NCBI RefSeq assembly: GCF_018603905.1
Contig: NZ_JAHFZZ010000014.1
Coordinates: 236,740 to 300,739, forward strand
Direction of reading: 5' to 3'
From: Nonomuraea sp. NEAU-A123
GTDB lineage: Bacteria; Actinomycetota; Actinomycetes; Streptosporangiales; Streptosporangiaceae
Length of the DNA: 64,000 nucleotides
Position 1 is the stretch's first letter. Each line of letters starts with the position of its first letter. The notes below the pieces were generated by a model that was given only the letters and a program-made list of their open reading frames with translations, was not told where the DNA came from and searched no databases. Shown in pieces: positions 44,145 to 52,490 of this stretch. Both the position numbers and the translations under genes were made by a program.

Positions 44145-45086
44145 CTACTGGGCGCGCTGGTCGTACAGGCCGTCCGCCATTCGCGGCAGTGGCGCGGGGT
44201 ACGTGCCCTGGCCATCGTCGCTGAACTCTCCGCCGTACGACGCCTGCCACTGGCCGGTCGAGGTGTTCCTGATGGAGGTGTGGGTCAGCGTGCCACCCTC
44301 CGTGTTGTAGCTGTACAGGCCCCAATGGTGAGCGGTGCGGTCGTTGGTCCCCGACTTGGCGCTGACGGTGTCGTCGGTCTCCGAGGCGAGGAAGGTGTAG
44401 TCCGTACCCATCTGGGACTGCGGCTGCTTGCCCAGCCAGCTCAGGAAGCCACTGCCCGGACGCATGTCGCTGCACTGCTCGTGGGTGACGGCGCACGCGG
44501 TCACCACCGCGCTGCCGATGCCCTGGTGCGGCGTGGCGAACGTGACCATGTCCTCGATGTACAGGAACGGGGGCCAGTCACTGGGCCACACGGTCGCCCC
44601 GATGTTGTTCTTGTCGACTGTCAGCCCGCTCAGGTCGGGCGGCGTCTTGCCCACGCCGTACCTGTTGACGCCTTCGATGGCCGCCTTCGCGACCAGGCCG
44701 CCCATGGAGTGCGTCACGACGTCGATGGCCACGTCATGGCTGGAGTACAGGTAGTAGACGGTCCACGCGAACTGGCGGCCGACCTCCTGGATGCGTGTGT
44801 CGGTGGTCCCCTGAAGCCTGAGGTCGCAGTTGGTGGCGTTGTTGTAGTAACCGAAGGTGACGACGTCGCCCCAGCCGTTGGCGTTCAGCAGCTTCTCGGC
44901 GCTGTTCCACGCGCCGGAGCAGCTGATGTCGGCCTCGCGGTCGAACCCGTGGACCATGACGGTGACCCGGTGCCCGTCGCTCCGCGCGGGCGCCGCCGAC
45001 GCGGCCGGCGCGGTGGCGATCATGGCGGCCGTCACCATGGCTCCGACCATGGACATGACTAAACCGGATCTGGCTAATTTGCGCAT
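44145..45086 (-). CDS. Secreted lipase/esterase-like alpha/beta hydrolase
   Basis: The product has 313 residues from ATG 45086, chosen because GGAGAGCG precedes it and the signal (GLVMSMVGAMVTAAMIATAP) begins at once. The fold is alpha/beta hydrolase: VTVMVHGFD forms the oxyanion strand and VVTHSMGGLVAKA the nucleophile elbow (GxSxG type, Ser in HSMGG). TFATPHQGIG is typical of triacylglycerol lipases and PGAP1-like proteins. The catalytic Asp is probably in SETDDTVSAKSG and the His in HTSI. It is monocistronic and borders the biosynthetic cluster. Confidence 0.83.
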   Translation of the reverse strand: MRKLARSGLVMSMVGAMVTAAMIATAPAASAAPARSDGHRVTVMVHGFDREADISCSGAWNSAEKLLNANGWGDVVTFGYYNNATNCDLRLQGTTDTRIQEVGRQFAWTVYYLYSSHDVAIDVVTHSMGGLVAKAAIEGVNRYGVGKTPPDLSGLTVDKNNIGATVWPSDWPPFLYIEDMVTFATPHQGIGSAVVTACAVTHEQCSDMRPGSGFLSWLGKQPQSQMGTDYTFLASETDDTVSAKSGTNDRTAHHWGLYSYNTEGGTLTHTSIRNTSTGQWQASYGGEFSDDGQGTYPAPLPRMADGLYDQRAQ

Positions 45087-45481
45087 CCACGCTCTCCGTT
45101 TCGGTGAAATCAGAGGCAGAGTAGTGCACGGACGATCAGCTGTGAATCGGTCGTTCAAGTGCCGCCGGCCGTCGATTCAGGACAGCAGAGCGGTCAGGAC
45201 TTGTTCGCTGCGGACCGGGCCGATGGTGGGGCCCTTCTCCAGCTCGACCAGGCGGTGCTGCTGGATGGGAGAGAAGAACCAGCCGAAGACGCCCCAGACG
45301 CGCGTTCAGCCTGTCCGACTACGTCATGAGCTCGGTCGTCATGCACGTGAGCCTGCAGGAGCGCGATGAGCAAGCCCGCCGGCAGTAGACCGACCGGCCC
45401 CCCGACGGCCAGGACGATGTGCTGCCCAGGGTTGTGCGGTGCTGTCCAGGGCTGCGCGGGGTCAAAGCGTGAGGGCGGACG
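45087..45481. other. Intergenic region with unassigned coding remnants
   Basis: On the plus strand 45303-45388 reads AFSLSDYVMSSVVMHVSLQE and RDEQARRQ before a stop, and on the minus strand 45178-45290 reads FFSPIQQHRLVELEKGPTIG and ends at a stop. Both look like C-terminal ends of lost genes, but I cannot name the families. This is a natural left border for the biosynthetic cluster. Confidence 0.35.
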
Positions 45482-46228
45482 TCAGAGGGTGAGGTAGGCG
45501 TGGGCACGCAGGCGGGTCGGCGAGCCGGGGTCCGATACGACGCGTATCCGGGCGTTGGCGGCGGGGGGCGGTGGGGCAGGGAGGTGGTGGAGGAGTAGGT
45601 GGCCGAGGCCGGTGAGGAGGCCGTCCAAGGTCGCTTCCGCGATCACGTGGTTGACGTGGACCAGGTAGTCCTCGAGTGACAGCCCGGTGACGGGGACGTC
45701 GAGGCGGGCCATGGTGTTCCCGTTCCCCAGAGGGATCTCCTGGGTGAGGGGGGCGGTGAGGCCGCGGGGGCCGCGGAGCGGGCGCAGCAGACGGCGGAGT
45801 CCTTCGCGGGACGTCAGCGGGGCGGGCGCGTACCAGGCGATGGAGCCGTCGGGGGAGACGTGGTCGAAGGGGTGACGATCGGCCAGGTTGCGAGGGTCGC
45901 CGGCGAGGAAGATCGTGCGGGTGAAGGCGGCGTACCAGGGGCGGCTCTGCGAATCGGGGAGGGCGGTGGCGAAGTGGTACGCGGCGGCAGCGAACGTGGC
46001 GGGGTCGAACGCGCGCAGGACCGCGATCACGCCGATGTCCCGCGTCGTGTGCAGGCCGGTGGGCTGGGCATCGCGGACGCGGGCGAGTCTCGCTTCGAGG
46101 TGAGCGCGCAAGGTCTGCTGCTCGAGAGCGTCCGATGAAGCCGAGGGTGTCATGGGCCGGCCTTCTGGAGCGGGGGGCGGCTTCGGGCATATGGGCCGGT
46201 GAGGGGCATGGGGTGGTTCCGGGGTCAT
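45482..46228 (-). CDS. Uncharacterised protein at the end of the HMGR/GH3 operon
   Basis: The product is 248 residues, with start ATG 46228 overlapping the upstream kinase stop (ATGA). An alternative ATG at 46153 has AGAAGG upstream and would drop a Pro-rich leader. The body is soluble and mixed alpha/beta: DIGVIAVLRAFDPATFAAAA, FTRTIFLAGDPRNLA, YLVHVNHVIAEATLDGLL. The family is not one I can name with confidence; I have no function for it. Its membership in the operon suggests a role in the same pathway. Confidence 0.7.
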   Translation of the reverse strand: MTPEPPHAPHRPICPKPPPAPEGRPMTPSASSDALEQQTLRAHLEARLARVRDAQPTGLHTTRDIGVIAVLRAFDPATFAAAAYHFATALPDSQSRPWYAAFTRTIFLAGDPRNLADRHPFDHVSPDGSIAWYAPAPLTSREGLRRLLRPLRGPRGLTAPLTQEIPLGNGNTMARLDVPVTGLSLEDYLVHVNHVIAEATLDGLLTGLGHLLLHHLPAPPPPAANARIRVVSDPGSPTRLRAHAYLTL

Positions 46229-47109
46229 ATGCCGGCGAGTTGGGCTACTTCGGCGGCGATGTCGTGGGGTGGGCGGTGGTCGGCGCGGACACGGTGTACG
46301 CGCACCGAGGTGAAGGTCTGGAGGGCATTGTCGTAGCCGTCCCAGATCAAGGGGAGCAGGTCGGCGCGTTCGTGGGGTTCCGGGCGGCGGTCGCGGGTTC
46401 TCAACCGGCGGGTGGCCTCGGCGACGTCGATGTCGAGCAGGATCGCCACGTCGGGCGGTGTCACCGCGAAACGGGTGGCGAACTCGGTCACCATGGCCTC
46501 AGGGGGCAGAGTGAGCAGGCCGATCAGCTCTTCGCCCAGGGTGTCGAGTCGCGGTGCCCGTCCTCCCCGACGGCGGGCGAGGGTCTGGCACCACGCGAGG
46601 GCCGCCTGGACGGAAAGGGCGGGCATGCGCGTGAGCTGTTGTCGCAGGACGGCAGGGCGGCCCGGTTCGATGACCGCGCCGATGGCTCGGCGGTAGAGCG
46701 GCAGGTAGGTGAGCGTGTCGATGAGTGGGTGCCGCTCGGTGATGATCGCTCCGGTCTGCTGGCCGGTGAAGAAGCGCTCCGCCACGCTGTACGTGCACAT
46801 CTGCAGGTAGAGGATGGCGAGCTTCAGGTCGGGACTGCCGAGGCGGTCGGCCTCCGTGGACAGGATGTCGAGGTGCCGGGACAACTCCCTGAGGGGGCCG
46901 CCAGGATTTTCGTGGGGGCGCAGGCACGACAGGACGACATGGGGGCGGACCGCGGGGGAGCGCCGGGCGAGCAGGCGGGCACATGTGCTCTTACCGGACC
47001 CGTCGATGCCGAGCAGCGCCACCCGTACCGGTGCGGCGGGCGTCGCGTCCGGCGCCGGGCGGGCGGTGTTCGGGTCGGCCGGTGGCGCGGTTCGTACGGG
47101 GTCAGGCAT
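46225..47109 (-). CDS. Thymidylate-kinase-like P-loop kinase
   Basis: The 294-residue product starts at ATG 47109. A Walker A motif LLGIDGSGKST (residues 32-42) is typical of thymidylate/nucleoside monophosphate kinases. ITERHPLIDTLTYLPLY corresponds to the substrate-binding segment, DVAILLDIDVAEA to the Walker-B-like strand, and RRLRTRDRRPEPHE to the arginine-rich lid. The N-terminal 25 residues are a Pro/Ala-rich extension. It is clearly not the housekeeping Tmk: it is longer and lies in a biosynthetic operon, overlapping the HMGR-fusion gene by 8 bases. It may phosphorylate an intermediate, for instance a phosphorylated alcohol made by the upstream fusion. Confidence 0.82.
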   Translation of the reverse strand: MPDPVRTAPPADPNTARPAPDATPAAPVRVALLGIDGSGKSTCARLLARRSPAVRPHVVLSCLRPHENPGGPLRELSRHLDILSTEADRLGSPDLKLAILYLQMCTYSVAERFFTGQQTGAIITERHPLIDTLTYLPLYRRAIGAVIEPGRPAVLRQQLTRMPALSVQAALAWCQTLARRRGGRAPRLDTLGEELIGLLTLPPEAMVTEFATRFAVTPPDVAILLDIDVAEATRRLRTRDRRPEPHERADLLPLIWDGYDNALQTFTSVRVHRVRADHRPPHDIAAEVAQLAGI

Positions 47110-49630
47110 CGGGGCACTCCATCGTGGCGTCCTCGATGGCGATCAGGCGCAGTGTCGTGGCCATGACACGGCCCAGGAACGGCAGCTCTCGTTGGGTGTG
47201 CACCATGACGTACACGAGCAGCCTCGTCACCGCGAAGTCCCACAGCGCCAGGCGGTAACCCTCGCGCCACTCCTCCGGCTTGCCCAGATGGCCCACGGCC
47301 TGCCGGTGCAGGTCGAGGAACTCCGTGACCCGCGACTCGCCGACGTCCGGCGGCAGCACGAAGGCCAGCAGCTCCGCCAGGTCCCGCTGCGGGACGTGCA
47401 ACGTCGCCAGCTCCCAGTCGTAGGCGACCAGGCGAGGGGCGGATGAGTGCAGGGCCGCGTCCGGCTGTTCCCGGGCGAAGGGGGCTGATGTCGCGTCTGG
47501 CGGGGGGTACGGGCCCAAGTCGTCGGCGGGTGGGGCTGAGCTCGTGACCGGCGAGTGAGGGGCGGGCGAGTGAGGGGTGGGGGAGCGTAGGGCGATGTTG
47601 CGGGGGTTGAAGTCGTTGTGGACCAGGGTGCGGGGCATTGACTCCAGCCGCCCCCACCACCGCGGGATCTCCTCGACGATCCGGCGGAGCCGGCGGGCCG
47701 AGGCGGCGTCCACCAGCTCCGGGTACTCGGTCGCGGCGTGCTCCAGCAACGCGCCCCACAACTCCCGCATGGCCGTCATCCGCTCCGCGCTCTGCACCGG
47801 TCCCAGCCAGGCGCGCAGTTCGTCGTGGCGGCCGAGGAAGGCCGTGTGCACGCCCGCGATCCCGCGTACGGCCGCGGCCAGGTGCTCCGGGCGCCACTGT
47901 TCCGGGGTGTCGGCGCTGTCCAGGTGCAGTACGCCGGGCCCGAGGCGTTCCATGGCGATGACGTAAGCCTCCCGCCCCGCGTCCTCGTGCACCCCGTACG
48001 TACGCGGCAGCACCGCCCGCAACGCCGGCTCCGCGTGGCGGTACACGGCGAGCTCACGGGTGTGGAGGCCGGTGAAGCCCGTCCAGTCGCGCCAGCGCGG
48101 GTACAAGTCGGCCACCTGACCCCCGCACAGCGAGGCGAGCTTGGCGGCCTCGATGATCACTTCCTGGTCGAGGGGTTTGACCTTGAGCAGCAGGTCCGTC
48201 AACCCGTCACCGTCGTCCCGCCGCCAGGCCACGCGGACGGGGAAGATGCCCGTGGTCTTGCGGCGGTCGGCGCGGGCGGTGAGCTCGGTGATGAGGCTCG
48301 ATCCCGGCGTGTGGTCGATCCAGGTGACACCGGTGACCTCCAAGCCGGGCGCGTCCATGGCCTGGGCCAGCATGGGCCGCAGCATGGGGGCGCCGAGGTC
48401 GTCGCGGCTGAGCCAGTTCACCCGCCGGCCGCGGCCGAGCCGTTCGTGCGCGTCGGCGAACTGGCCCCCGGCCACGGCCGCCATCGTGGACAGGTTGAGC
48501 GCGAGGGCGAACCCGCAGATGATCTCCGCGAAGCGGGCGGCGTGGCCTTCGCCCCGGCAGCCGAGCACGTCCAGGTAGTCGCTCTGACGCACCAGCCTGG
48601 TGCCGCCCCCGACCACCCCGGTGACAAGGCTCGGCAGGACGAGCGTGGCCCGTATGTCGCCCTCGGACACGTCCACGGAGAACAGGCCGGTGCCGGACTC
48701 GTACACGCTGGCGATGTCCTGCCCGGTCGCGACGAAGATGGCCGCGATGACGTTCGCCGCGTCGATGTCGTGTCCCGCCATGCCGGCCTGCTGGCCGGCG
48801 AGCACGCTGTGCCGGTAGAGCCGGTCGATCGCGTCCGGCGTGCTTTTGAGCACGCGGCGCACGGTCGTGCGGTCCAGTACGCATTCGGCCGCGACCCGGG
48901 TGCCGCGCCCGGAGATCATGTTCAGGTGGGTGAACTTCTTGTCGCCGCTCAGGTTCGCCTCGATCGCGAACCAGGTCGGCGCGAGCCCCGGCATGGTGGC
49001 CAGCCGGTCGTTGATCCACCGGCAGGCCCGCCAGGTGGCGGCGGTGGTCATGTTCTGGCCGCCCGCGTCGGCGGTCTCGTACACGAACCGCACGTGTACG
49101 GCCCTGCCGAGCTGTACCGGATCGACCGCCGTCAGCCGCGAGTGCGCCGACACCTCCGCCACCCGCCGGTCCAGCTCGTCCTTGCACGTCACGATCCAGC
49201 GGGCGAACTCGGCCGCCGCCCCCAGCCCCGCGAACTCGAAAAGGGGCGCCCGCGTCATCCGCTGCGCGATGACCTGGCTCGTCACCCCGCCCGCCAGCGT
49301 GATCGCCTTGGCGCCGCGCGCGACCGAGGCGACCAGGGCGCCCTCGGTGGTGGCCAGCGGCGCCGTCACCATGCCCTGCGCGTGGCGGCCGGTGAACAAC
49401 ATCGGCCCGGCCAGGCCGACGGGGATGTCCACGACGCCGACGAAGTTCTCCAGGTTGCCCGGCAGCGAGCGCGGGTCGATGGTCGACTGCTCCAGGGAGC
49501 GCAGTGAGGCGTTCGTGGTCGTCCGCAGCCAGGCGAGCAGGTCCTGCCGGGCCTGCTCGGTGTACTGGCCGCGGCCGGGCAGGCTGGGGTACGACGTCTC
49601 CCGCAGCGAGGGCTCGACGGTGTCGGTCAA
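47102..49630 (-). CDS. HMG-CoA reductase / APH-type phosphotransferase fusion protein
   Basis: The 842-residue product starts at TTG 49630, overlapping the GH3 stop (TTGA) and preceded by GGAGACAG. Residues 55-430 are a class I-like HMG-CoA reductase with every catalytic position present: E96 (TTEGALVAS), D188 (ETADAGGQN), the Lys of SGDKKFTHLN (231-232), D305 (GQDIASVYESGTG) and a likely catalytic His at 395. From about residue 450 a choline-kinase/aminoglycoside phosphotransferase domain follows, with LLLKVKP, the catalytic loop LVHNDFNPRNIAL and YDWELATL in place of the metal-binding DxD. A Pro/Ser-rich insertion (near SPTPHSPAPHSPV) interrupts it. HMGRs reduce HMG-CoA to mevalonate; the attached kinase could phosphorylate the product. 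Confidence 0.88.
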   Translation of the reverse strand: MTDTVEPSLRETSYPSLPGRGQYTEQARQDLLAWLRTTTNASLRSLEQSTIDPRSLPGNLENFVGVVDIPVGLAGPMLFTGRHAQGMVTAPLATTEGALVASVARGAKAITLAGGVTSQVIAQRMTRAPLFEFAGLGAAAEFARWIVTCKDELDRRVAEVSAHSRLTAVDPVQLGRAVHVRFVYETADAGGQNMTTAATWRACRWINDRLATMPGLAPTWFAIEANLSGDKKFTHLNMISGRGTRVAAECVLDRTTVRRVLKSTPDAIDRLYRHSVLAGQQAGMAGHDIDAANVIAAIFVATGQDIASVYESGTGLFSVDVSEGDIRATLVLPSLVTGVVGGGTRLVRQSDYLDVLGCRGEGHAARFAEIICGFALALNLSTMAAVAGGQFADAHERLGRGRRVNWLSRDDLGAPMLRPMLAQAMDAPGLEVTGVTWIDHTPGSSLITELTARADRRKTTGIFPVRVAWRRDDGDGLTDLLLKVKPLDQEVIIEAAKLASLCGGQVADLYPRWRDWTGFTGLHTRELAVYRHAEPALRAVLPRTYGVHEDAGREAYVIAMERLGPGVLHLDSADTPEQWRPEHLAAAVRGIAGVHTAFLGRHDELRAWLGPVQSAERMTAMRELWGALLEHAATEYPELVDAASARRLRRIVEEIPRWWGRLESMPRTLVHNDFNPRNIALRSPTPHSPAPHSPVTSSAPPADDLGPYPPPDATSAPFAREQPDAALHSSAPRLVAYDWELATLHVPQRDLAELLAFVLPPDVGESRVTEFLDLHRQAVGHLGKPEEWREGYRLALWDFAVTRLLVYVMVHTQRELPFLGRVMATTLRLIAIEDATMECPDA

Positions 49631-51300
49631 CGCTCTGTCTCCGTACCTGAGAGGACACGTGTCCACGCGCCCGGATCGTCCCTGAACACCCGGTCCTTGA
49701 CCCTGGTGGGCCGCTCGCCGTCCTCCACCCGGCGCCGCCACTCCCGCCAGAACGCCTCCACCGGCACCGCGTGCACCAGCGGCTCGGCCAGGGTGCCCGG
49801 CCGGCGGGCAGCGGCGTACCCGGGCGCCTCACGGCACAGTTCCTCGTCGAGCGCGGCGGTGAAGGCCCGCGTTCGCGGCGGCGGGGTGGCGAAGGCGACG
49901 GCTGCCTCGTGGCGGGACGTATCGGTGCCGGCCCGGTACATCACCTGGCGGACGGCCAGGCCGGTCGCCTCGCCGGCCGCCGCCACCGCCCGCAGTACGT
50001 GCGACTCGCGGACCCGTTCGCCCGCCACGGAGACCAGGCCGTCGCGGCACGAGTACTCCACCACCGGCGTCGCCCCGACGAACCCCACCACCTTCACGAT
50101 GTCGCGCACCGCGCACCGGTAAAGGCCGCCGACATGCGACACCACCACGTGGTACTCCTGGCCTTTCTGCAGCTCGTGCGGCTCCAGGGTGTCGCTCCAC
50201 GGCTCGATCCGCTCGTCGGCCGGGATGAACTCGTACAGGCAGCCGGACACCATCAGCGCCCCGCCCGACGCGCGGCCGGACAGGGGAACGGCCAGCGGCC
50301 CCTCCGACGACCCGATCGGCGCGGGACGGATGTGCAGGTCGGCGCCGTACTCCTCGCGCAGGCCCGGCAGATACAACCTGGACACGTAGGTGTTCCAGGT
50401 CAGGAGGAGTTCCAGGCGCGGCCACACGTCGGCGGGGCGCAGCGTGCCGCGCCGGGCGGCGGCCCGCTCCAGGTCGGCCGCCCGGCCGGGGTCAGGTGGC
50501 CGGATCGCCAGGCCGCCCACCGTCCCGTCCCTGATCTCCCGCACCATGCGGGGCCACCAGTGGGCGAGCTGGTGCGGCAGCGCGGCCGCGATCGCCGGGT
50601 TGACCGCGATGATCCCCCGTACGTCGTGCTCGGCGGCCATCCGGAGCCGCAGGTAGCAGCGTTCCCACGGGCCGGCGTCGGCCAGCTCGTCCGGCAGGCG
50701 GCTCCAGGGCGCCCGGTTACCGAGTCCGACGGCGAGGTCCTCGCCCGCCTTGGCGAAGTCGAGCTGGCTGGGGCCGATGTGCGGCCGGCCGCCGAGCGTC
50801 GCGGCCGCCGGTGAATGAGGGTCCTGCCACAGGTTGAGCACGGCGTCATCGCGGGTGGGCAGATCGGGATGGTGCCGTACGAGCTGCGCGAAGCCCGCGA
50901 AGTAGAACGGCAGGAAGCAGCGGCGCAGGAACCCGGCCGTCACCGGGATGCTCTTCTCCCCGCCCGTCGTGCCGCTGCTGGCGAAGAACGCCGTGGGCTC
51001 CTCGCTCGTCAGCACCCCGCGCTCCCCGGCGTGCACCCGCTCCAGCCACGGCCGGAACTCCTCGTGCCCGCGGATCGGCGTCGCCCGCCGGTACCTGGCC
51101 GCGCCCCGCACCCCGGCAAGGCCGTGCTCCCGGCCGAAGGCGGTGTCCCCATTCGTGGCGAGGATCTCGGCCAGCACCGCGGCCTGGGCGGCGCGCGGGT
51201 CGTCCAGCGAGGCCAGGGCCTTGCCGCTCTCCAGCAACACCCGCCGCCGGTACGCCTCGGCACGTTCGGCGGCGGAGGCGAAGGTACGGTCGGTGGTCAT
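49627..51300 (-). CDS. GH3-type acyl-acid amido synthetase
   Basis: This 557-residue GH3 protein belongs to the ANL adenylate-forming superfamily. The ATP-binding loop is FFASSGTTGGEKSIPVT (residues 106-121). LLTWNTYVSRLYLPGLREEY and PIGSSEGPLAVPL form the acyl-binding region, and YRCAVRDIVKVVGFVGATPV is the hinge of GH3 enzymes. Plant GH3 enzymes join carboxylic acids such as jasmonate to amino acids through an acyl-adenylate; bacterial relatives are less studied. Here it would link an acid to an amino acid or amine without a carrier protein. GGGAGGG precedes ATG 51300; the stop overlaps the HMGR fusion. Confidence 0.88.
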   Translation of the reverse strand: MTTDRTFASAAERAEAYRRRVLLESGKALASLDDPRAAQAAVLAEILATNGDTAFGREHGLAGVRGAARYRRATPIRGHEEFRPWLERVHAGERGVLTSEEPTAFFASSGTTGGEKSIPVTAGFLRRCFLPFYFAGFAQLVRHHPDLPTRDDAVLNLWQDPHSPAAATLGGRPHIGPSQLDFAKAGEDLAVGLGNRAPWSRLPDELADAGPWERCYLRLRMAAEHDVRGIIAVNPAIAAALPHQLAHWWPRMVREIRDGTVGGLAIRPPDPGRAADLERAAARRGTLRPADVWPRLELLLTWNTYVSRLYLPGLREEYGADLHIRPAPIGSSEGPLAVPLSGRASGGALMVSGCLYEFIPADERIEPWSDTLEPHELQKGQEYHVVVSHVGGLYRCAVRDIVKVVGFVGATPVVEYSCRDGLVSVAGERVRESHVLRAVAAAGEATGLAVRQVMYRAGTDTSRHEAAVAFATPPPRTRAFTAALDEELCREAPGYAAARRPGTLAEPLVHAVPVEAFWREWRRRVEDGERPTRVKDRVFRDDPGAWTRVLSGTETER

Positions 51301-51352
51301 GGCCCTCCCGGTCGTGGACTGTCGGTCATCGGTGGTCGGTGGTCGGTGAGCG

Positions 51353-52465
51353 TCACAGGTACACGTGGTCGAGCAGGGCGGCTGGCGCGCGCCGCGCGAA
51401 CAGGCCGTCGGTCAGGCGGTACGGATCCACCCACCCGGCGGGTGTGGCGAACCCCCGCAGGTACGCGGGCAGATCGCCCGTATCACCGGCCTCACCCGCC
51501 TCGCCCAGCATCCGGCCGGCCCGCGACAGGGCTCGGCGCAGCAGGTCCGGGCGGAACGGCTCGGAGGCGGTGCGCTTGAGCATCGCGATGAAGTACAGGC
51601 GCATCCCGAGGCGGTAGACGGCCGGGTCGAACTCCCGCAGGCACAACTCGGCGAGCCGGCCCAGAGAGTGGCCGTCCCATCCGCCGTGCCGGCTGGAGCG
51701 TACGACGCCACCGATCGGCACCCGCCCCAGCGGCAGCCGCGACGGCCGGGCGCCCAGCTCGGCCAGCACCCGCGCCAGCAGCGCGTAGTCGTGGGCCAGG
51801 TCCTCGTCGTAGACGAGCAGCACCTCGTCGCCCGTGGCCAGGCGGGGGATCAGGTCCCGCAGGATCACCAGCAGGTAGTTGGCGTGCGCGTCCACGCCGA
51901 TCACCGGGCGCAGCGGCATGCCCCAGCGGGTCCCGTCCAGGTACGCGGGCCCGCCGTGGCGGCGGTGGTCCACGCACAGGTGCCGCCGCGCCAGCAGTTC
52001 GACGGTCTCGTCGATCGAGGCCACGGTTGGCCGGTCCGCGCTCAGGCCGGGGTCGTGCACGCCGAGCAGGTCGAGCTGCCGCTTCCAGTCGCAGGTGGCC
52101 GCCCGCGTGGCCGGGTGGACCCAGCCCTCCCGCTCGACGCGCTCGGTGTAGTGGCGCAGGCGGTCCATGGGGCGGATGTCGCCCGAGGCGTGGCAGCGTA
52201 CGTACAGGTGGCCGAGGTCGTCGGGGGACAGCGCGGCGAAGTCGAGCTCCGGATGGCGGCGATCCAGGTAGTCCCAGAACTGGATGGTCTGCCCCGTCAG
52301 GTTCGCGGCGCGCGGGTTCCAGTAGTACTCCAGGTCGCGTACCAGCCGCGTGCCCCGGAAGAGCGTGTCCACCCAGAGGAAGCCCTTGACGTGCGTGGGC
52401 AGCAGGGGCTTGGTGGCGGTGATGGTGACGGGCGCGAGCAGCAGCCGCCGGGCAGGACCATGCAC
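51353..52465 (-). CDS. Uncharacterised 370-residue protein between prephenate dehydrogenase and GH3 genes
   Basis: GTG 52465 is taken as the start because GAGGGA lies just upstream and the frame beyond it runs into the prephenate dehydrogenase gene. No signal or membrane segment is seen. The sequence is soluble, rich in Arg and Leu, with WDYLDRRHPELDFAALSPDD, VIGVDAHANYLLVILRDLIP and EVLLVYDEDLAHDYALLARV. I do not recognise the family. The gene is 25 bases after the prephenate dehydrogenase stop and 52 before the GH3 start, so it is part of the same operon. Confidence 0.75.
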   Translation of the reverse strand: MHGPARRLLLAPVTITATKPLLPTHVKGFLWVDTLFRGTRLVRDLEYYWNPRAANLTGQTIQFWDYLDRRHPELDFAALSPDDLGHLYVRCHASGDIRPMDRLRHYTERVEREGWVHPATRAATCDWKRQLDLLGVHDPGLSADRPTVASIDETVELLARRHLCVDHRRHGGPAYLDGTRWGMPLRPVIGVDAHANYLLVILRDLIPRLATGDEVLLVYDEDLAHDYALLARVLAELGARPSRLPLGRVPIGGVVRSSRHGGWDGHSLGRLAELCLREFDPAVYRLGMRLYFIAMLKRTASEPFRPDLLRRALSRAGRMLGEAGEAGDTGDLPAYLRGFATPAGWVDPYRLTDGLFARRAPAALLDHVYL

Positions 52466-52490
52466 GTACGCTTCCCTCGGATCTGGGCGG

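Noticed and set aside
45153..45181. GTTCAAGTG half-site near the lipase start, looking like a fourth StrR-type site
   Set aside because: The right arm after 11 bases reads CGATTCAGG, matching the half-site at only about four of nine positions, so it is not a convincing palindrome.
47738..49507. Plus-strand open frame of 589 residues opposite the HMGR fusion
   Set aside because: Shadow frame; the minus strand has every HMGR catalytic residue and overlapping starts with neighbouring operon genes.
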